Under the pieces are notes generated by a model. It made no database searches. It was not told where the DNA came from and saw only the letters and a program-made list of their open reading frames with translations. Source: Symsagittifera roscoffensis (lineage: Eukaryota > Xenacoelomorpha > Acoela > Convolutidae). Taken from it: a stretch of 64,000 nt of DNA. The position numbers were made by a program, and so were the translations under genes. Shown here in pieces: positions 46,112 through 54,267 of the stretch (position 1 is its first letter; each line of letters begins with the position of its first letter). The DNA is taken from assembly GCF_963678635.1 (NCBI RefSeq), contig NC_087064.1:6858411-6922410 (forward strand), in the 5' to 3' direction.

Positions 46112-48823
46112 ATGAAGAGGTCGGGGCTGAAGTGCAAACCATCAAAGTGTGAGATACTCAAGGACTCGATAAAATACTTGGGGAGGATGGTGGACAAACA
46201 CGGCATCAGACCAGACCCAGACGCAGTAGAGGCAGTTCTGACTTGGAAATCGCCGAAAACGGAACACCAATTGATGAGCTTTCTGGGTTTTGCAAACTAC
46301 TATAGGGAATTTGTCAAAGGCTACGCAGACAAGGTTTATCCGATGCAACAGTTAATGAGGCACAAGGGCAAGAAGTTCACGTGGAATAACGCAGCAGAAG
46401 AGTCATTTCAGAAAATAAAGAAAGAGTTGTGCGAAGCACCAGTACTAGGGATGCCAACAGAGAAGGGGATGTACGTACTGGATACGGACGCGTCGGTAGT
46501 AGCGATATCTGGAATTCTCCACCAAGAACAAGAGTGGAACGGGAAGACAGTCTTGAGACCGATAGCGTACGGGAGCAAAGTCCTAAGTGACACGGAAATG
46601 AAGTACGGAGCACCGAAGGCAGAGATGTTCGCGGTGGTTACCTTTGTCGAGAAATATAGAGCATACCTAGGCAGCGAGCCATTCAAGTTGCGAGTCGACA
46701 ACCGGGCACTAAGCTGGCTGAAAATGTACTCAATGGACCAAAGTTACATTGGGAGGTGGATAGTTCGCCTGGACGGATACAATATGATAATTGAGCACAG
46801 AACACGAGACAAACATCAAAATGCTGACAGCTTGAGCAAGAAGACGGAGTTCTACGAGAGACAAGAACAGAGGGAGGCAGATAGACCTGAAATTAAAGAT
46901 GGCTTCTCCTTCATGGACAAGGAAACGTATGACAGTCTTCCTCTCACGAGATGGTTGGACAAATCAGGCAAACCGATAGAAGATCACCCCGAGTTACCAA
47001 AGGAAACCACGAAAAAAACAATCTTAAGAAAGAACCGAGGGATGCCTATAGGAATAATGCTTAAGTCAAAGGTCGTGAGGGAGACGCTCAAAGCAAAAGG
47101 CTACGATCTCAACCAAGTAGAAACGGGGGAAGCACAAATAGACGAGGACTTAAAGGGGTTATTCGAGAGACTAGCAGATGATAAGACCGTGAGACAAGAA
47201 AACTGTAGAGAGGAACCTGAGGTCACAATACTGCGGAAGAACGGAACAGCTAGTGATAGAAACACCTCGCAGGTGACTAATCTAGATGGGAAGGAAGTGG
47301 TGCAGTCACTGGTTGAAAAGATCCCAGCTGAATTACTTGAGCAGACTAGAGTCAGGAGAAAGAGAGTGGAATTCAAGGAAGAAGCTGAATACCTGGGACC
47401 AGGTCAAGAGTCCGGGGAGCGGTCCACGTCCACAGAAGAAGAAAACACTGAAGGAGAAAATTTGTCCGGGGAGTGTGAAATGTGGGATGTGGATTCGGAG
47501 GCGAGCAGTGACAATCAAGATAGTCTCTGCATGATATTGGCAGAAGAAAAGATTAGACACCACGACAGGGAACTACAAACAGATCCGTCCTCAGGAACCT
47601 TCAACTTGGACATGCAGGAGATACGAGGTGGTGAGGAACTTGAAAGGATTGCAGTTTCGAGGAAGCCATTCAGGGAGCTATCATGCAATTCGAATGTGAG
47701 AACAAATCTGGTGCCGGAAGACGACATGAAGGTGGTGAGAAGGATAGTATGCGTGAAGCTGAATGACGACGTCCACAACTCTGGGGAGATGATTGGGCAG
47801 ATCATGGCGCTGAAGGAACATGTCAGAGCGAGATACAGGCTGTTGGACCTGGTAAGAGCCCAGAAGAATGACAAGATGACAAGCAATCTCTCCAAATGGA
47901 TCCGAACGGGGTCTAAGGAGAAAGGGGAACTTGAGGAAGACGGCTACAAGATCCTGAGCCAGTTCTACAAAGAGAGGAAAGAGTTACTCTATCACACGGC
48001 TGATGGGGTTGTAGCATGCAAGAGAAAAGAAGAAGACAAGATATTACACAAGCACAACCTCATCATACTACCACAATTATATCAGACAGAGGTGCTGTTC
48101 AGATCACATGATCAAATGGGGCACCAGGGGATAGACAAAGTACAACAAAGAATACTTCACATGTTCGATTGGCCAGGATTGAGGAAAGCCTGTGAGAGGT
48201 GGGTGAATGCATGCCTGGCATGTTTGCAAGTGAAGGACCCCAGGAAGATGAAATTCCCACTCAAGTCGGTGGAAAGCTCGGAATTTAACGAAGTGGTGCA
48301 AATAGACCATCAAAAGATCTGTATGACGGACTCAGGGTATAACCAGATACTGGTTATAATTGATCACTTCACAAAGCTGGTAGAGGCGGTGCCGTGTCAA
48401 ACAGCTTTGGCAGAGGAGACTTGTGACCACTTGATAACCCATTGGATATCAAGGTATGGTTGTCCAATGACTTTTCAGTCAGACAACGGCAAAGCCTTTG
48501 TGGGGGACTTGACTAAGGAATTAATGAAGAGGTCACACATAGCTCAAGCACTTTCAACTACCTACCACCCTCAGACCAACGGACTGGCAGAGAGACAGAA
48601 CAGAACGTTGGTGAACATGCTAAGGGTATACTGCTCTAGATACATGACGGACTGGGATAAGTATCTGCCTCAAGTCGTAGGGGCATACAACAGTACTCAA
48701 CACTCAACGACGGGAATCAGCCCATTCATGATGTTGACAGGCAAAGAGAGAGCGATGCCCCTGACGTTCTTTTACCCGGAGTATGAAGGAAAGAGGACGT
48801 CACCTCAAGCTTACATGAAATAG
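46112..48823 (+). CDS. pol: Pol: RT connection, RNase H and integrase
   Basis: A 903-residue frame. It starts in the RT thumb (LKCKPSKCEILKDSIKYLG, FLGFANYYREFVKGY), then a Ty3/Gypsy RNase H (VLDTDASVVAISGILHQEQ, DNRALSWL, KHQNADSLSK). A charged, probably disordered spacer (about 250-500) follows. The integrase has an HHCC zinc motif (SHDQMGHQG near residue 663, then C-x2-C in CLACLQVK) and a D,D(35)E triad at D732, D791 and E827. The integrase core ends at TAG 48821-48823, but the same frame continues as the integrase C-terminus. The ATG at 46112 is incidental; the true protein began upstream. Integrase motifs are intact although the element lost RT function. Confidence 0.9.
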   Translation: MKRSGLKCKPSKCEILKDSIKYLGRMVDKHGIRPDPDAVEAVLTWKSPKTEHQLMSFLGFANYYREFVKGYADKVYPMQQLMRHKGKKFTWNNAAEESFQKIKKELCEAPVLGMPTEKGMYVLDTDASVVAISGILHQEQEWNGKTVLRPIAYGSKVLSDTEMKYGAPKAEMFAVVTFVEKYRAYLGSEPFKLRVDNRALSWLKMYSMDQSYIGRWIVRLDGYNMIIEHRTRDKHQNADSLSKKTEFYERQEQREADRPEIKDGFSFMDKETYDSLPLTRWLDKSGKPIEDHPELPKETTKKTILRKNRGMPIGIMLKSKVVRETLKAKGYDLNQVETGEAQIDEDLKGLFERLADDKTVRQENCREEPEVTILRKNGTASDRNTSQVTNLDGKEVVQSLVEKIPAELLEQTRVRRKRVEFKEEAEYLGPGQESGERSTSTEEENTEGENLSGECEMWDVDSEASSDNQDSLCMILAEEKIRHHDRELQTDPSSGTFNLDMQEIRGGEELERIAVSRKPFRELSCNSNVRTNLVPEDDMKVVRRIVCVKLNDDVHNSGEMIGQIMALKEHVRARYRLLDLVRAQKNDKMTSNLSKWIRTGSKEKGELEEDGYKILSQFYKERKELLYHTADGVVACKRKEEDKILHKHNLIILPQLYQTEVLFRSHDQMGHQGIDKVQQRILHMFDWPGLRKACERWVNACLACLQVKDPRKMKFPLKSVESSEFNEVVQIDHQKICMTDSGYNQILVIIDHFTKLVEAVPCQTALAEETCDHLITHWISRYGCPMTFQSDNGKAFVGDLTKELMKRSHIAQALSTTYHPQTNGLAERQNRTLVNMLRVYCSRYMTDWDKYLPQVVGAYNSTQHSTTGISPFMMLTGKERAMPLTFFYPEYEGKRTSPQAYMK

Positions 48824-49348
48824 GCGATCAGGAGACAGCAGGAAATTAACGAGCTGTGCAGGAGGAACACTGCGCAGGCACAAATGAGACAGCGCAAGAA
48901 ATATGATGAAAAAATATTACAGGCGAAACCATATGAAGTGGGCCAGTATGTGTGGGTTTTCCAGAACGTGATACCGCCCAAGGGGACGAAGAATTTACTC
49001 AAGAAGTGGAGAGGACCATTCATGATAACTGAAGTACATCAACAAGGACGGTTCTACCGCTTGAGTACTGGGCGAGCGGCACATTATGAGAACCTGAAGC
49101 CTCATATCCCATCCCCAGAGGACTGGTGTGTACCAAAAGACATGGAGGGACTAGAGTACCTACTGGTGGAACCAGCATGTGAAGTGAACGAGAAAGGCAC
49201 CAGAGATAAAAATGATGGCAATGAAAACTTGAGTTTGGATGACAACGAAAAAATAGACGCGGACTCTGAAGCGGAATCTTTTGTGGAGGAGGATTGGAAC
49301 GATCCGGATCAAGGTGAGGTGCCGAAGTGGACAGAACCAGACTTGTAA
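48824..49348 (+). CDS. pol: Pol: integrase C-terminal domain after in-frame TAG
   Basis: Same frame as 46112-48823, separated by one TAG; the first ATG is at 48884. MRQRKKYDEKILQAKPYEVGQ, KKWRGPFMITEV and RLSTGRAAHYENLKPH form the chromodomain-less GPY/F-type integrase end of Ty3/Gypsy elements. An acidic tail of about 60 residues follows. The continuity of homology across the stop shows that TAG is a late mutation or is read through. Confidence 0.8.
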   Translation, partial: AIRRQQEINELCRRNTAQAQMRQRKKYDEKILQAKPYEVGQYVWVFQNVIPPKGTKNLLKKWRGPFMITEVHQQGRFYRLSTGRAAHYENLKPHIPSPEDWCVPKDMEGLEYLLVEPACEVNEKGTRDKNDGNENLSLDDNEKIDADSEAESFVEEDWNDPDQGEVPKWTEPDL

Positions 49349-49390
49349 ATAGCAGCGGGGACAAGGAGTGGCAATCGCAAACGCACAGGC

Positions 49391-49846
49391 ATGAGGTACA
49401 ACAAGTACGGAGACGATTTCCTGATCGACAAGATAAAGCCCGATGACCTAAGCAGAGAACTAACAAGTTTGGGCGAGCTGGCGTCAGATGGTGAATGGCA
49501 GATCATCAATGATAATAAACACTATCCAGAGGAAGACCACTCGACGCCGGAGCGGGAGACGGATTTAGAACAGAGCGAGATAGAGAGGAGGGAAAATACG
49601 AACCTGAGGATATTAGAATGGATGCGCGATGTCAAGGACGAAAGCGAGGAAGGACAGAGCATACAGCAAGTTGACATATCAACGGGGAAGTACATGAAAA
49701 CGGAGGATCCTCTTTTCGGCTGGACGGCAACAGACAGCCCGCTCGACATTCCGCCGGATAATTCAGACCCAGCATCATCGACGGGGACGTCGATAAATAT
49801 TTTTGTCCGGGGAGTGGGGGTAGGACTTACCACACCAAAAATTTGA
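49391..49846 (+). CDS. Small acidic accessory protein, unknown
   Basis: A 151-residue frame, ATG 49391, 42 bases after the integrase end. Very acidic, with many Glu/Asp/Ser and no hydrophobic core; likely disordered. I recognise no domain. Its TGA (49844-49846) overlaps the ATG of the next frame as TGATG. It may once have been part of pol or a separate accessory protein. Confidence 0.6.
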   Translation: MRYNKYGDDFLIDKIKPDDLSRELTSLGELASDGEWQIINDNKHYPEEDHSTPERETDLEQSEIERRENTNLRILEWMRDVKDESEEGQSIQQVDISTGKYMKTEDPLFGWTATDSPLDIPPDNSDPASSTGTSINIFVRGVGVGLTTPKI

Positions 49847-50418
49847 TGATAAAGAAACTCAGAGAAGTGAGAGAAAAGTGCGGACTGGAAATGGAAGGGG
49901 AAGAGGCCGAGCCTACCATAGGACGGAATTTCAAAACGAAGTTTGAAATACCAAACGAATACTCAGAAAATATCCTGATAACGGATAGTGACTTCATTCT
50001 GTCAGACAGGACTAGCGCAATCTGTATCACGGCGGACATGAACTTCAAATCAAGACTGGAAGCAGACTTCAAGAGAGAATACCAGAACGTGGAGTTTCTG
50101 TTTAGACATAGACCGGGACTGGGAGGAATGGCCGCGCTTCCACCATCAGTAGCACAAGTCCCGGGCAAATATCTGTGCTTCCTAGTGACGTGGGTCAATG
50201 ACAGAAACACGATCGATCCTGAACACGTGATGTTGGCACTAACGAGACTACGAGACTTCATGATTGAAAGAGGGATAACGGAGGTCTCAATGCCGGTGTA
50301 TGACCAAAACAGGGGGAAATTGAGCCCAAGGGAATTGTACGCTATCCTACACGTGGTCTTCGCAGAAACTGAGATAATGGTGCATCTTCACAAGAAATAC
50401 TACTTGAGCATCGCCTGA
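49846..50418 (+). CDS. Macro-domain-like accessory protein
   Basis: 190 residues from ATG 49846 (a TTG at 49843 is in frame but the TGATG overlap favours ATG). The order of elements fits a macro (ADP-ribose-binding) domain: strand AICITADMNF, helix KSRLEADFKREY, a PGLGGMAAL glycine loop, strand KYLCFLVTWVN, helix DPEHVMLALTRLRDFMIERG, strand ITEVSMPVYD, a final helix and the strand TEIMVHLHKKYYL. In typical members the first loop is Gly-rich (GxGI) and the fifth strand is followed by a Gly loop; here KSRLEA and DQNRGKL replace them, so ADP-ribose binding may be altered or lost. Assigned by pattern only. An adaptor or RNA-binding role would be a guess. Confidence 0.6.
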   Translation: MIKKLREVREKCGLEMEGEEAEPTIGRNFKTKFEIPNEYSENILITDSDFILSDRTSAICITADMNFKSRLEADFKREYQNVEFLFRHRPGLGGMAALPPSVAQVPGKYLCFLVTWVNDRNTIDPEHVMLALTRLRDFMIERGITEVSMPVYDQNRGKLSPRELYAILHVVFAETEIMVHLHKKYYLSIA

Positions 50419-50860
50419 GTCGGGTACGCGGGGGTCTTGAGTTGGGCATGAGGGGAGAATCTCGAGTTAGGTGTGGGGGTACAAAACAGGTAGAGAATTT
50501 TAGAGGTGATTGGCATGACAATTAATATTTTAAATGATTGATGGTGCTAAAACATAAAATGAATCAGCATGTTGTTAGAAAATTTCCAATTGAACTATTT
50601 TAAATAGGACGGAAAGGAAAGGGTTTTAACTATAATAGTACAGGGGGTTTTTAGGTTAGGAACACCACCTGCTAGTCTGAAAATGGAGTGTTATTTTCAG
50701 ATTGATTTGGTAAAGTCAAGTTGACTGCTCAACTGTATTCGGTTGAAGAAAGAGAACACAAGTTGAACGACACCTCAAGAAATAATACTCAAGCTGCTCA
50801 GGTAATACTCAAGTTGCTCAGGTAATACTCAATACTCAAGATCATTTGGAAATTACGGAA
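50419..50860 (+). other. Non-coding spacer between macro-like and coiled-coil frames
   Basis: The only longer gap in the accessory cluster. AT-rich, with a run of repeated tactcaagctgctcaggtaa-like units at 50785-50840. The recurring CTCAG|GTAA words could act as splice sites, which would fit a spliced subgenomic RNA for the downstream frames, but this is inference. Confidence 0.4.
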
Positions 50861-51568
50861 ATGGCAGATCGATTCTGGAAGTCCATGCCATCGGCTTTGA
50901 AAAAACCCACACTTGACGAATTATACAGACGTCTGAGGGAGCTGGATTATACTCAAGTGGATGAGAGAATGGCAGTGATGTTGAACGCCATCCTCCAGTT
51001 GGAGGATGAGGGCGAGTGTCGGGAGTCCGCGACAGAAGCAGTTTTGATGGTGGGCTACAACACCGATGGGATATCTAATCAAGAGCAAACCAGGTGGCTG
51101 TCTTGGAACGTGGATGGAGCAATAAGGGGGTTCGATTTGGCAAGGAACCCTGACTTGAGTAATAACACTGAGTATGGAGCAGGGGAATTCCCACTACCGG
51201 CCAGACCATCAGCCAGATCCACGGGCCAGAGCACGAGCAAGACACCATTGATGTCTCGAGCACAGCAGACGGGGGAAGCATATCCGGACGTCAGCATCAT
51301 GAAGAGAGAGCTTGAGAGGACTCAGCGGTAGAGAAACAAGGCGAACCTCGACCGGGATCAAGCGGTGCTCGAGAGAGACCAGGCAAAAGTTGAGAGGGAT
51401 CAAGCGCGGAGGGAACTGGACATGATGAGAGCTGAACAGCTACAGGCAGAAAGGGTGCGGGAGAATGCCGCCAATTGCGAGCAGCTGAAGTCAGAGCTTG
51501 AAAGGATTCAACAACGACAGCGTGAGCTCGACATGCAGAAGGGGCTAGGCCCAAAGAGCGGGTGGTGA
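50861..51568 (+). CDS. Coiled-coil accessory protein with in-frame TAG
   Basis: ATG 50861 (MADRFWKSMPSALKKPTLDE). The frame is interrupted by TAG 51329-51331 and then continues unchanged to TGA 51566-51568. The N-terminal 90 residues look globular and helical; the middle is Ser/Pro/Gly-rich; the C-terminal 90 residues, spanning the stop, form a strong coiled coil of LERDQAKVERDQARREL type heptads. No family recognised. The unbroken heptads across the stop argue for a recent mutation. Confidence 0.7.
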
Positions 51569-51591
51569 CCGGCTCAAGGCCAGAGTCACGC

Positions 51592-54267
51592 ATGGAGGTG
51601 GATGAGGCTTCTAGGTCGAAGGGACGATTCAACCTCGATCGTGCTGCTCAAGAACATATGAACGAAGGGCTGGAGGTGTGGATACCGTCTGAATCAGCAT
51701 CCTCCCTGCGTGGTCTAGAGACACAAGCAATACGCCCGTTGATGGACGTCGCGCTGCCTGGATATACGCCAAGTTCGACCCCGGGTAGTAGTCAGGTGAG
51801 TGGTAGCTCGTCACGGCTGAAAGAATTGCACGAGCGGCTACAACTAAGGAATCGCGAGAGTCCAGCAAGAGTGGACCTGCCATCGACGTGGGGGGAACAA
51901 CCTGTCAGGAGTGTGGTAATCTCGAGTTACAAAAAGAATACGGAAGGTAGATACCATAGGCACAATCGGATGGACTGGAGCACGGCGCAGATGGACAGGA
52001 GAGATTGCTTCCATAACGCGGCTTGGGTGGAATACTTCACGCAGCCACGTGTGCCCGAAGGAGCGGTCCACTTGATCATAGGGGACAACTTGCTGCGGGT
52101 ATTGACCCGGATCGAGTCCCATTGGCAAACGGGAATCTTGAGTTTCGCTGGAGCCGCGACGCCGCAGATGTTGGCGACACTTGAGATGCTAGGTATGGCA
52201 AGAGTATATACGGTGACACTGATGATCGGGACGAATGACGTGTCTAGGGGGGAAGCAAGGAAGGTGATGAGGCTGCACGACAAGATGAGCTGCATTCTCG
52301 AGGAATTGCGAATTCAAATGGATCCGGCCGTTCTTACGGTGTGCACCGTCCCTTACAACATGAAAGCGGATCAACATGCAATGGAGATGAACACAAAGGT
52401 GCGGAACCTGAATGAAATAATCAGGCTGATACACAAAAGAAGCGTCCTCCCCGTTGGGCTGTTGGACGTGGCCGAGCAAATGGAGCTATCTGCTTTCCCT
52501 GACGACGCATCTGCAGATGGGATTCATTTTGATAGGCCCAGAGGGGTGGAGTGGTTGAATGACGTCTTCCAAAGGCACATAAACGCGTTGGAGACAGAGT
52601 TACTAGAGACGGCACAGGTCACGTTCGGACCACCCCCAAATCCACCTTTCTTCAACTCGAGAGCTTTGTCCAGCCGCTTGGGGGCGATGGCTGATCCTAG
52701 AGACAGTTCGAGGGATAGCCGAACCAAGTTGCCGGGCGCTGCGCCCATGGAGGCTGATGAGGCAACGTCATCAACGCACCAGGGATCGATAATATCCTCG
52801 GTGGTGGTGGTGGAGAAGAAGAAGTCGGAGAAACCAGTGGAGACCAACAGGTTGAAATATGAGGAGAAGGTCAAGGAGCTGGACCTAGAGGACCTCGAGT
52901 GCAGGCTAGAGTTAGCGAAAGCTTTGGGTCTTGAGCAGGTGTCGCACGAAGACTTGGGCAGACTCCAGTGTGTGGACTGGCTGAAGGCTCACGAGACACA
53001 CTTCTCGAGAGCAAAAATAGCAGAGACGGCGGATCTGACAGGGATTCCCACAAAATCGGTGATGGGACCCATTAACTATAGACCTCTCAAGTCATTAGGG
53101 AGTCCGGGATTCGTAGTAGAGCCTCCCAAACACCGAACTAGCATTGCCAGGATTAGGGTGGCCACTCCAGCACAGTTGAGGGTGGTGGACAAGCTGATGG
53201 ATCCGAGGGAGATGGAATTACCAGACGCCGCGTATGAAGGCACGAAATTGGCCAACGATCCCAGATACGGGAAACCCTGCGGGAATACGCAGCTGGCCAA
53301 GACCTTAGCTGTTTCTGACAGGGCGGACCCAGCCGCAGCGAGGGTGGTCATCGTAGCGGGATCGGACTTTGAGGGAACGTCTCCCAAATTGTTTTGGCCA
53401 GAAACTCTGATATACTCATTGCCGGGAGCGGAGCTGAACCAGATGTTAACCCTGGTGGTGGCAATCAAGTCGGAGATGCCTTGCGAGCCTGAACTGCTGC
53501 TGTTTGCAGGGATGAACGATCACTTGCATGCGACGGGGTTTCTTGAGCAGCTCAAGGGTGACGAACCTACGCCGAAGAAAATCTGGGAAGCCATCCAGAC
53601 ATTATTTGCAGCCATGAATGAAGTGCCAGAAAACGTTGCCTCACGATTTGGCTCCAAGACGAAAGTGGCGTTCACGACGTCCCCCGGCTACGCGAGCATG
53701 CCTCCCGCTCTACAATTTATGTATGCAATCTTGATCTTGATAGCAGAAGGGAATGGATGGCGTGTTTTGATGGCAGCTCCCAATCGGGAACTGGAACCTA
53801 CAAACTTGAGACTTCGCAGGTCAGAGCTTGCGGCGGCGTGGGCGGATGTGTCCCACGCGTTGAGGGGCTTTCACGAGTTGGCAGACATCCTCATCGTGTT
53901 GGACGAGGTTCTCTTGCTGGAGATATCTAACTTTGCTAGGCAACTCAAGCTCAGTCCGATTATAGGGGACGATCATCCAGTGGTGGCTCACCTGACGGCC
54001 AGTCTGTGGTTTCGAAACATGGAGGTGACCATAACAAGCTCCACCAGTAAATCTAGAGGGCCGAGCAACGAGAGGAAGAACGTGGCCGCATCAGAGAAGC
54101 AGCTGGAGTCGATGGTGTATCGACTGACACAAGAGGGAGGCAGGTGGCCCTTCCTGACACCAAGGCTGGAGAACGCCACGGAGAAGACAAGAGAAGATGC
54201 TCCGCCTCTGGTGAAACAGATCTGGGATTTTCTTGAGGAGCAGCTGGGAGTGGCTGAAAAGAAGTAA
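51592..54267 (+). CDS. Large accessory protein with two SGNH-hydrolase-like modules
   Basis: 891 residues from ATG 51592, 23 bases after the previous stop. Module 1 (about 130-340) has the SGNH blocks HLIIGDNLL (G164-D165-N166), FAGAATPQML, LMIGTNDVSR (N215, D216) and SADGIHFDR (D309, H312). Everything expected of a GDSL/SGNH esterase is there except the nucleophile Ser, replaced by Asn166. Module 2 (about 580-830) has VVIVAGSDFEG (S591), LLFAGMNDHLHATG (N642) and IIGDDHPVV (D793/D794, H795), a second, more diverged set. A charged linker lies between. Module 1 is probably a non-catalytic, ligand-binding fold. The TAA abuts the next ATG (TAAATG). SGNH domains are known in some LINEs; I know of none in this arrangement. 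Confidence 0.7.
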   Translation: MEVDEASRSKGRFNLDRAAQEHMNEGLEVWIPSESASSLRGLETQAIRPLMDVALPGYTPSSTPGSSQVSGSSSRLKELHERLQLRNRESPARVDLPSTWGEQPVRSVVISSYKKNTEGRYHRHNRMDWSTAQMDRRDCFHNAAWVEYFTQPRVPEGAVHLIIGDNLLRVLTRIESHWQTGILSFAGAATPQMLATLEMLGMARVYTVTLMIGTNDVSRGEARKVMRLHDKMSCILEELRIQMDPAVLTVCTVPYNMKADQHAMEMNTKVRNLNEIIRLIHKRSVLPVGLLDVAEQMELSAFPDDASADGIHFDRPRGVEWLNDVFQRHINALETELLETAQVTFGPPPNPPFFNSRALSSRLGAMADPRDSSRDSRTKLPGAAPMEADEATSSTHQGSIISSVVVVEKKKSEKPVETNRLKYEEKVKELDLEDLECRLELAKALGLEQVSHEDLGRLQCVDWLKAHETHFSRAKIAETADLTGIPTKSVMGPINYRPLKSLGSPGFVVEPPKHRTSIARIRVATPAQLRVVDKLMDPREMELPDAAYEGTKLANDPRYGKPCGNTQLAKTLAVSDRADPAAARVVIVAGSDFEGTSPKLFWPETLIYSLPGAELNQMLTLVVAIKSEMPCEPELLLFAGMNDHLHATGFLEQLKGDEPTPKKIWEAIQTLFAAMNEVPENVASRFGSKTKVAFTTSPGYASMPPALQFMYAILILIAEGNGWRVLMAAPNRELEPTNLRLRRSELAAAWADVSHALRGFHELADILIVLDEVLLLEISNFARQLKLSPIIGDDHPVVAHLTASLWFRNMEVTITSSTSKSRGPSNERKNVAASEKQLESMVYRLTQEGGRWPFLTPRLENATEKTREDAPPLVKQIWDFLEEQLGVAEKK

